Positions 60,534 to 64,000 of a DNA stretch of 64,000 bases are shown here, one piece after another. The position numbers were made by a program, and so were the translations under genes. The notes beneath the pieces are model-generated. The model did not search any database, was not told the DNA's origin, and saw only the letters and a program-made list of their open reading frames with translations. The stretch lies in the NCBI GenBank assembly GCA_036971475.1, contig JBAIZL010000001.1:75635771-75699770 (forward strand). Direction: 5' to 3'. Source of the DNA: Prosapia bicincta (lineage: Eukaryota > Arthropoda > Insecta > Hemiptera > Cercopidae). How positions within the stretch are numbered: position 1 is the first letter of the stretch; each line of letters starts with the position of its first letter.

Positions 60534-63271
60534 ATATACATATAAATATATATACTATTAGTTTCTTTTTAATATGCCTATACCATTTTTTTATAGTGTA
60601 AAGTGGAGGGGGCGTGGGAGGTTTTGATTTATGCCCGAAGATAATGACAAGGCCAGTCATTGAAAGTTAACTCGCATAAATACCAAGTAAGATTCTTGTT
60701 TAAGTACATAAGTGAAAGTGATAATTGTATACAAGAAAACAGTGTTGCATAACTACAAATATATATATATATGAAGTTAATATATTACTATTGTAAGTCA
60801 TTTTATCCACCATTAAGTGCAATTTATTTAAAAATTAAGTGCAATGATTTTACCTTGTGTGATGAGGCACGTTTCGGTCACTTGACCATTGTCGACAATG
60901 ATTTAATTTCAATTTTATAAAATTTGCACAACCTTACTTATATTTCTTTTATATAAACGCATACATTTGATTTAAATTTTCTTGATCATCATGTTCGATA
61001 AAATTATCTATGTAAAAAAAAATCTACGGTGTTAATTTGGTTTTAAATTTTGATAAATTGTGTACATATATTTTACCTAAATGAGAATTTATTTTACTAT
61101 TTTCCAACTGGTCTCACACATCCCGCCCCTTAGTTTGAGAACCTATGATGTAAAGCTTTACATTGGGTGGTTTTGTATTAAAAATGCCTATCCTTTTCAA
61201 CTGAATTTTTTTCAGCCTGGGACCAATGACCCATTAAATTTCATGTTATTAGATAAATAAGCAGTCATAAACAAATTTACCTGATAAAATATTTTCTGCT
61301 TTACTGTTACTATATCCCGATTAACAAAAACAATAATTACAACTTTAAAGTAGGTCTCACCATCAATTCCATTCATCTCTTCAAAGGTTCTTCTCTTCAA
61401 AGAAGGGGAAATGTTGTTGACTACAGACTTTTCTATTTCTGGTTTGTTAGGTATCCGCTCATACATCAAACTGCCATCTGAAAAGCAATGTTTATTTCAG
61501 TCTTTATACTTCAAGAGTTAAAGGAGATTGAAGCAATAAGAACTCATATTTTAAATGTCTGAAAGCCATAGATGTACTCAAACATGTTTAGAAGTTCAAA
61601 CATTCACTCATAGTAACAGTAAAGAATATAATTTTTTTTTTTTAAGTAAATTTCTATACATAGGTTTGTAACCTACAGTTTATATACAGGTATACACTGC
61701 TACAACATAAAAAACTGTTTATAGAGAGATGGCTGAAATCTAATAACTTTGACTATAACTTTTTAAACTAAAAGCTTAAATTTTACCAATAATCCAATAG
61801 ATAAAAATATTCAACCCTGAATTTTTTGTGAGTGGTAAAATTTTTTTAAATTATTGTACTTCAAATACCCAAAGGTAAAATAAGTTCTAATTACCTGCAG
61901 CTTTAGGAGGTTTTGGGAAAGCAACCCGTTCCGATTTAGGGATTTTATCCTTGTCTGTAGGAGCTAACCAATCAGGAACAATGAGATCATGATTCCTTGC
62001 CAAACCTAATCGAGTTGCTATCTGTGTCACGCTACCTCTTTCTTTCTTACGATACCGCAACAATTCCTTCAGTTCTGCTGCGCTTTTACCGACCATCTGA
62101 GCTTGGCCTAAAATTTATAACACAAAAGTAAGGTATTACTTTGGAAACCAGCTCATAAGTTAAAACCTTATTTGCTAATTAATTGTTAAATATAAAAATT
62201 GTATAATGTTTACACTGTTTCATAAGCTTAGTTACTTTACAATAAGATATATTATTTCTTGTTTTGTTTTTATAACATTAGATAAGAGTTAGAAGTAGAA
62301 AACTATATTTAAAACAGGTTAATTTTATATTTTGTTAGAATATGTTTAATTATGTAAATTTGTTTTGTAAAAGTTTTTGACAACTTTTTGAAACCTAAAG
62401 ATTTATGTTTAGAGGACAAAATTAACATGATAGGCATAACTACTCAATTGTCAGTAGTCACCAGACTTGAATGCAGTCTACTACTCCCATGATGGCTATG
62501 TTGTCAAGTTTCAACTTTGGTTTAAATTGATTCTAGCAGTCAATGTTATGTCTGGTTTTTTGTTTTTTTTTTATCGGATTATGGGACTGAAATCAAGACC
62601 TGTTTTTGTAGATAGTTCTCAGCAGTTGGAATTTATGTGTTTAATAAAAAAATTATGTCATCCGCTTATGAAAGACTATAATTTAGGTGACTGGCAGTTA
62701 ACATGTTTAACAAAACAAAAATTTCAAAAATGTATAAATGTAAAAAAAATATAATATTTTATTTAGAAACATTCTTACTATAAAAATCAAAATTTAAAAA
62801 CATGAACTTTTTTTATTTACACAAAACATAAAAATAGGTTATTAATTTTCTCAATGATCATTAAAAGATATTCACTTTTCAGAAAATAATAAGTTGTAAT
62901 GGTATAATTGTAAATTCTGATATAAATATAATTTAATAATAATATAATTACTCTTCTTACTGAAAAACTTATCAGCAAACCGAACAATATGATTGCTACT
63001 CTGTTTAGTTACAAAGTCACCAAAAATACAAATAAGTCCACTTACATTCTTGCTTGATAGCAGGAACATTTATTGGCCAAAATGGAGATCTTGCAGCATG
63101 ACGTGGTAACATAAGAGAACGACAGAGACGCCGTGATATACGTGTTAAAGCTGTTGTACATAAATAGAAAGCGGTTCTTGTCTTCATTATAGGTCGTGGT
63201 GAACCAGAGCGAATAGCAAGATTGTGTACAGTAGCATAATGTCTAGCCAAATGTGCTTTCAACTTGAACTC
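44212..63271 (-). CDS. MTA1-like: MTA1-like metastasis-associated NuRD subunit, last six exons
   Basis: Minus-strand join of 63046-63271, 61895-62107, 61361-61477, 48507-48524, 47249-47456 and 44212-44320. All junctions use GT/AG and all phases agree, giving about 296 codons to a TGA stop. The first exon carries RSGSPRPIMKTRTAFYL, an MTA-family block that follows the GATA-type zinc finger. The end carries SWMDAPDDVYFR, KKLRRQLSGIELRRAARKPW and VVVLD, as I recall for insect MTA1-like proteins. Known role: MTA proteins are NuRD scaffolds that bind HDAC1/2 through ELM2-SANT and RBBP4/7 through C-terminal KRAARR-type motifs; LRRAARKPW fits such a motif. The BAH, ELM2, SANT and GATA-finger exons would lie beyond the right edge. 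Confidence 0.88.
44850..46157 (+). mobile_element. Mariner transposon, full-length but frameshifted, in last MTA intron
   Basis: Terminal inverted repeats of about 30 bp (CGAGGGCTATTCAGAAAGTA at the left, its complement at the right) with TA duplication at 44848-44849 and 46158-46159. The transposase starts near 45012: IWFLLAKNLKPIDIYRQVCE, VRKWFKNGRTDVHDE, WVPKMLNDRHKNQRM, first Asp in ITGDETWVKR, second in FVHDNARPHTA, then HPLYSPDFAPSDF (third Asp) and a KCLNLFDDYVEK end. Two frameshifts and a small deletion after about codon 200 inactivate it. Confidence 0.93.
46160..47248. other. MTA1-like intron, nothing recognised
   Basis: AT-rich intron remainder after the mariner. Confidence 0.4.
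47249..47456 (-). CDS. MTA1-like: MTA1-like exon
   Basis: Acceptor TTATTTATAG, donor GTAAGTAA. Encodes MVVSGMPPTKRLKEISSG through VISWMDAPDDVYFRSTDGT. The PDDVYF block is conserved near the MTA C-terminus. Confidence 0.87.
47457..48506. other. MTA1-like intron, nothing recognised
   Basis: AT-rich; T run at 48113-48135. Confidence 0.4.
48507..48524 (-). CDS. MTA1-like: MTA1-like 18-nt microexon
   Basis: Flanked by acceptor TTTCATGCAG and donor GTAAGTAA. Its 18 nt join the flanking phases exactly (one base in, one base out) and encode DLDWDD, giving NGID-DLDWDDS-MVVSGMPP across the junctions. It lies after a 12.8-kb intron. The only evidence is splice sites plus phase, but both are strong. 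Confidence 0.72.
48806..48937. mobile_element. PLE lineage A inverted dimer, short
   Basis: Minus tail (TTGTTTTTCCGTTGCACTG) meets a plus arm starting at helix II/GAAA of the ribozyme (GTGACCGAAAGGTACCTC) and tail. Helix III is the perfect palindrome AGGTACCT. Confidence 0.6.
49004..49135 (+). mobile_element. PLE lineage E unit with hammerhead-like start
   Basis: 49004-49043 has helix II GACCAC-TGT-GTGGTT, GAAA, and ATATAT as helix III with C at the cleavage site. The core (TGATAAA) appears to lack one base. Then follows the lineage E tail with GACTCTTACCAAGGTAAG and CTCCTAGTCC. The ribozyme call is weak, the repeat call is good. Confidence 0.45.
49136..49260 (-). mobile_element. PLE lineage F unit fused to hAT-derived sequence, truncated
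   Basis: The minus strand runs from hAT-like sequence (complement of CCTCCCACGCCCCCTCC) into a hammerhead that stops inside helix III (GAAAGTTAAC), where AT repeats begin. Compare the complete copy at 60.6 kb. Confidence 0.5.
49285..49343. repeat. (TA)n microsatellite
   Basis: Adjoins the outward tail of the following lineage E dimer. Confidence 0.95.
49344..49562. mobile_element. PLE lineage E inverted dimer
   Basis: Minus arm 49344-49434 and plus arm 49435-49562 with the ACCTTGGTAAGAGTCC segment mirrored. Same unit at 49896-50030 and 63601-63815. No protein-coding part is retained, so PLE origin is inferred from layout. Confidence 0.5.
49577..49621. repeat. (TA)n microsatellite preceded by A run
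   Basis: TA units between lineage E and lineage A tails. Confidence 0.95.
49622..49885. mobile_element. PLE lineage A inverted dimer
   Basis: Perfect mirrored arms centred at about 49770 (CCATTGTCGAATGGACC region). Each arm has helix II, GAAA, helix III and tail; each is truncated at helix I of the ribozyme. Confidence 0.7.
49896..50030. mobile_element. PLE lineage E inverted dimer, asymmetric
   Basis: Short minus piece (GGTTAGTTTTGGTTGGTAAA) then a longer plus arm with ACCAAGGTAAGTCTGTC, ending in (TA)n. Confidence 0.45.
50031..50102. repeat. (TA)n microsatellite
   Basis: About 36 TA units between lineage E and lineage A tails. Confidence 0.95.
50103..50625 (-). mobile_element. PLE lineage A, minus copy with short inverted plus tail
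   Basis: Minus arm to about 50590: tail, ribozyme-like motif at 50215-50258, then the post-GIY-YIG coding region. A 30-bp plus-strand tail follows (CAATAGTAATATATTAACTT), again an inverted pair ending in TA repeats. Confidence 0.7.
50656..52250. mobile_element. PLE lineage A, large inverted dimer with GIY-YIG ORF in both arms
   Basis: Minus arm 50656-51405 and plus arm 51438-52250, nearly identical. The plus arm reads LSGIYKITCNNCNAFYIGKT, RTFKIRFEEHYRAFKNK, NVAAHLISHKHE and NPIELNSLEKYHIYKNL: a complete GIY-YIG domain (GIY...YIG, Arg, Glu) of a Penelope-like element. The RT domain is absent. Hammerhead-like motifs at 50721-50763 (minus) and 52084-52126 (plus) precede the tails. A short AT-rich palindromic spacer with ATGCATT repeats sits at the centre. 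Confidence 0.85.
52084..52126 (+). ncRNA. Hammerhead-like motif, lineage A, covarying helix III
   Basis: Helix I AGTGAT/ATCACT, core TCGACAA, extra T, helix II GGTC-AAA-GACC, GAAA, and helix III AGGCGCCT, cleavage after C. Compared with other copies (AGGTACCT) both central bases changed together, keeping the palindrome. Confidence 0.55.
52292..52332. repeat. (TA)n-rich tract
   Basis: Joins the PLE tail to the truncated 5' end of the pogo element. Confidence 0.9.
52335..53837 (+). mobile_element. pogo/Tigger-like transposase ORF, catalytically broken
   Basis: A 479-codon ORF from ATG 52398; the reading frame extends upstream to 52335 with SLKQKLDILDRYSKL, so the real start is lost at the TA tract. 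Order: psq/CENP-B-type HTH (residues about 1-25), second HTH (LKLWFKNVREKDARVDG, about 52-75), DDE domain with Asp247 (LLLDNCTAH) and Asp279 (QPCDQGIIKNL), then an acidic tail (about 350-420) and FEEKK-like end. Between residues about 86 and 150 the frame is shifted by two compensating indels: the NADE motif with the first catalytic Asp (52832-52834) lies in another frame. The element is therefore inactive despite its length. Confidence 0.88.
53838..54243. other. pogo 3' flank
   Basis: AT-rich remainder between the pogo stop and the non-LTR target duplication; no other feature seen. Confidence 0.4.
55075..56772 (+). CDS. Non-LTR ORF2, endonuclease and RT N-terminal part (broken)
   Basis: Residues 1 to about 220 form an exonuclease-endonuclease-phosphatase domain, with the Glu of LIQEPW and the GMDAN and SSDHRHI motifs for metal and phosphate binding. 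RT fingers follow with FKPYKSPGPDGIYP and WKASKVVFIPKP. The frame is lost at about 56672, a run of ten G; coding resumes in another frame with ALAIKPLHWNQYAYQPGKS. Confidence 0.85.
   Translation: MIKILQVNLQHSRAASAVVCRMLDRGEVDLVLIQEPWISGGRICGLATSGVKLLYDKDSGVPRTCILVRRGLSAFVLTDFCCRDLIAVTVELRAEGRMKRLNLATAYLPFDYAGALPTQELRRLVEHCGAVDEELLVGMDANSHHTSWGSTGTNIRGEELLAYLSSKNLIVLNQGEEPTFVTRARQEVLDITVASNQTARYVLNWHVSDEPSSSDHRHIRYDISLNPAMLRPTRDPRRTDWDSYRRDLGVRIEEAGLEYGGRRELEDSAALVGEAIVESFTDNCPLSEGRKVGDPSWWSKKLAKLRKTTRRLFNRAKKNGEWDQYRKTLTEYNRAIREAHRKSWKEFCQEIDKTREGARLHKVLSKDPVNLVGMLRTPLGNITKTAGETEEELIRTHFPSSTLRKLGGADTEPVAKLSTRRGKREDWEVARRIVTPQRVRWAVGTFKPYKSPGPDGIYPVLLQQGMDLLVLVLTKLYRLSIALGHVPAAWKASKVVFIPKPTGNQLEGKGYRPITLMFFVLKGLEKLVDRHIRGGGCFGHKTTALEPVCLSTGEILRGSSPSSGW
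57682..58701 (+). CDS. Non-LTR ORF2, RNase H and C-terminal zinc motif
   Basis: Open frame covering the RNase H domain: catalytic Asp in YTDGSRM, Glu in FQAEVYAI, Asp in FSDSQAAI, and Asp in NEAADALA, so all four acidic residues are present. Ends with CRLCRQELETATHIIYRC and a TAG stop at 58699-58701. The RT palm with YADD is in the preceding, different frame (56902-57237). Confidence 0.85.
   Translation: MEIAQLEQLAYLPDVSGHMSIECVVKEPVLEMGSDHITRMFAPDQVHQTMMEWSGTLTSGAQIWYTDGSRMDFGTGAGVYCKNPRVELVFSLGRHTSVFQAEVYAINACLGEIARRETYGARIAIFSDSQAAIKALNGHVVTSAIVRECLINLQALVRHNQVKICWVPGHRGILGNEAADALAREGSSTPLIGPEPAVGISKSMVKMAVRRWMAERHCEHWIRAEGMRHSKLTLRKPSLGLQKSLIYLSRQELRIATGLLTGHCRLRKHLHKMGIYKDEPVCRLCRQELETATHIIYRCEVLAERRFNLFGDGTALVDAEGKTLVRKLLNLVRGKGLFD
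58863..60483. mobile_element. PLE lineage A inverted dimer with RT YVDD box and GIY-YIG region
   Basis: Long minus arm 58863-59988 and plus arm 59989-60483. The minus arm encodes the PLE RT palm WTRYVDDILVIYQPTIHNEH, YLDITLN, then YRKPTSNNTTIHYKSNHPW, and the region before the GIY-YIG. An internal deletion at about 59238 removed the GIY-YIG core. The plus arm carries ITCNNCNAF..ARTF-like and FEEHYRAFKNK. This is the only copy with an RT catalytic motif, and proves lineage A is a PLE. Confidence 0.85.
60378..60421 (+). ncRNA. Hammerhead-like motif, lineage A (U3-A8 core), best copy
   Basis: Helix I AGTGAT/ATCACT (6 bp), core TCGACAA at 60384-60390, extra T, helix II GGTC-AATT-GACC, GAAA at 60404-60407, helix III AGGTACCT (perfect palindrome), cleavage after C60415. 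Confidence 0.55.
60484..60526. repeat. (TA)n microsatellite
   Basis: Between the lineage A tail and the lineage F/hAT-derived unit. Confidence 0.95.
60527..60720 (+). mobile_element. PLE lineage F unit fused to hAT-derived sequence
   Basis: Starts with the complement of internal hAT sequence seen at 48713-48800 (GGAGGGGGCGTGGGAGG), then a complete hammerhead and a tail with AAATACCAAGTAAG. Confidence 0.55.
60627..60681 (+). ncRNA. Hammerhead ribozyme, lineage F (U4 to C)
   Basis: Helix I is a perfect 8 bp (ATTTATGC with GCATAAAT). Core CCGAAGA differs from consensus only at position 4 (position 7 is variable). One extra T, helix II AATGAC..GTCATT, GAAA, helix III AGTTAACT (perfect palindrome), cleavage after C60673. 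Confidence 0.6.
60773..60898 (-). mobile_element. PLE lineage A tail fragment
   Basis: Minus-strand tail (TTTTATCCACCATTAAGTGC on plus) and the 3' half of the ribozyme motif, stopping at CCATTGTCGA. The tail part is partly duplicated. Confidence 0.55.
61361..61477 (-). CDS. MTA1-like: MTA1-like exon
   Basis: Acceptor CTTTTCAG, donor GTGAGA. Encodes DGSLMYERIPNKPEIEKS through FEEMNGID. The phase fits both neighbours. Confidence 0.85.
61478..61894. other. MTA1-like intron, nothing recognised
   Basis: AT-rich intron with a T run near 61632. Confidence 0.4.
61895..62107 (-). CDS. MTA1-like: MTA1-like exon
   Basis: Acceptor AAATTTTAG, donor GTAATT. Encodes CQAQMVGKSAAELKELLRY through AFPKPPKAA. 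The basic, helical ELKELLRYRKKER segment is followed by a proline-rich stretch. Confidence 0.85.
62108..63045. other. MTA1-like intron, nothing recognised
   Basis: Contains a plus-strand ORF at 62467-62754 with no recognisable motif, likely chance. Confidence 0.4.
63046..63271 (-). CDS. MTA1-like: MTA1-like exon (first visible)
   Basis: Acceptor TTTTTTCAG, donor GTAAGTGG. Encodes EFKLKAHLARHYATVHNL, then SGSPRPIMKTRTAFYL, through VPAIKQE. The HLARHYATVH segment has the spacing of a zinc-binding His pair. Confidence 0.87.
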
Positions 63272-63549
63272 CTGAAAAAAATATAAATTAAAATTTGTAG
63301 TGAAATTTTATTTGGAAATTCAAAAACAGATATAAAATAATTTAGTATGCCAAGTAGTAGCAGGTAACATCTTTCCATTGCCCTGATAGGAAGATTTTTA
63401 TTGTTCTAATTAAAGCAAAAAAAAAAAATACTCTACAAATAAATGCTGTGTTATAATTTTTTCTCATTCTCAGTATCTGAGACAATCATGTCCATTCCTA
63501 AATCTAACTTTTATTTCACCTGTATTTACACGCACATGCACACAAACAC

Positions 63550-63552
<3 letters not shown>

Positions 63553-63600
<48 letters not shown>
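63553..63600. repeat. (TA)n microsatellite
   Basis: Adjoins the left tail of the lineage E dimer. Confidence 0.95.
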
Positions 63601-63608
<8 letters not shown>

Positions 63609-63815
63609 AGTTTTGGTTGGTAAAGATTGTTTAGATTTTTTGGACTAGGAGACTGACAGACTTACCTTGGTAAGAGTCCACACTGTAGTCTTGAAATAGA
63701 AACACATAAAAGCACTTAAACAATGAAGTGCTTTTATGTGTTTCTATTTCAAGACTACAGTGTGGACTCTTACCAAGGTAAGTCTGTCAGTCTCCTAGTC
63801 CAAAAAATCTATATA
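63601..63815. mobile_element. PLE lineage E inverted dimer
   Basis: Mirrored arms (minus 63601-63720, plus 63723-63815) around CACTTAAACAATGAAGTG, tails outward. Confidence 0.5.
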
Positions 63816-63842
63816 TTTCTATATATCTATATATCTATATAT

Positions 63843-63844
<2 letters not shown>

Positions 63845-63902
<58 letters not shown>
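63845..63902. repeat. (TA)n microsatellite
   Basis: TA repeat after the right tail of the lineage E dimer. Confidence 0.95.
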
Positions 63903-63903
<1 letters not shown>

Positions 63904-64000
63904 TATATGCTTTTTCTCTGTGAAGCTAATATAGGTGCAGTGCAAACATTATTTGGATGCAATCCCCAGTCTCAGTGCAGTTCTGTTTAGTTGACTATCT

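Larger units (their letters stand above)
48668..61147. mobile_element. Old hAT element expanded to 12.5 kb by nested insertions
   Basis: Left end CAGGAATTCCCAAACATTTT and right end TTAGTTTGAGAACCTATG match the ends of the 400-bp hAT at 38187, including the GGTCTCACACATCCCGCCCC subterminal region. Flanks TTGTAATG (48660-48667) and ATGTAAAG (61148-61155) agree at 6 of 8 positions, fitting an aged TSD. No hAT transposase is visible inside; the interior is PLE dimers, pogo and a non-LTR element. Confidence 0.6.

Noticed and set aside
62467..62754. 95-codon plus-strand ORF in an MTA intron
   Set aside because: AT-rich composition, no motif, no splice or regulatory context; probably chance.
1..64000. 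tRNA or rRNA genes
   Set aside because: No cloverleaf with A/B box promoter elements or rRNA core segments was noticed by eye; a tRNAscan-SE run would be decisive.

Overview
This is eukaryotic nuclear DNA, very AT-rich and intron-heavy. The two host genes have phase-consistent exons with GT/AG splice sites. The repeats (mariner, pogo/Tigger, hAT, Jockey, an RNase H-bearing non-LTR element, and many Penelope-like elements, PLEs) fit an arthropod genome. I infer an insect, probably a large-genome hemimetabolous one; the species cannot be told.

Host genes. On the + strand, 263-31304 holds the last ten exons of TTC30/IFT70, a TPR protein of the ciliary intraflagellar transport IFT-B complex; its N-terminal exons lie upstream of the window. 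On the - strand, 63271-44212 holds the last six exons of a metastasis-associated (MTA1-like) NuRD subunit, including an 18-nt microexon; its 5' exons lie beyond the right edge. The genes converge tail to tail. Between them, 32.7-44.2 kb is AT-rich and nearly transposon-free and may be a long MTA 3' UTR.

Transposons. TTC30 introns carry a Jockey remnant (1.5-2.9 kb), two inverted hAT MITEs with target-site duplications (4.1-6.3 kb), and many PLE fragments. They also carry a pogo remnant with a 510-bp insertion (15.5-16.9 kb) and an antisense non-LTR RT/RNase H remnant (16.9-19.0 kb). Mariners lie at 31.8-32.6 kb (downstream of TTC30) and 44.85-46.16 kb (last MTA intron). MTA intron 48525-61360 is a transposon nest bounded by the ends of one old hAT. 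It contains PLE dimers, a pogo ORF (52.4-53.8 kb) and a full-length 4.5-kb non-LTR element (54.25-58.8 kb).

Main discovery candidate. The PLE fragments fall into about eight lineages (called A-H here). Most end in a sequence that folds as a hammerhead ribozyme. Across lineages helix III is typically a loopless palindrome of 6-8 nt, which can pair fully only between two ribozymes. One extra nucleotide follows core position A9. Lineages A and D replace the invariant C3-G8 core pair by U3-A8, a compensatory change. Most PLE copies are 5'-to-5' inverted dimers with tails pointing outward, and lineage A and E tails often abut (TA)n tracts.

All calls were made by eye from the sequence; no database search or folding program was run.
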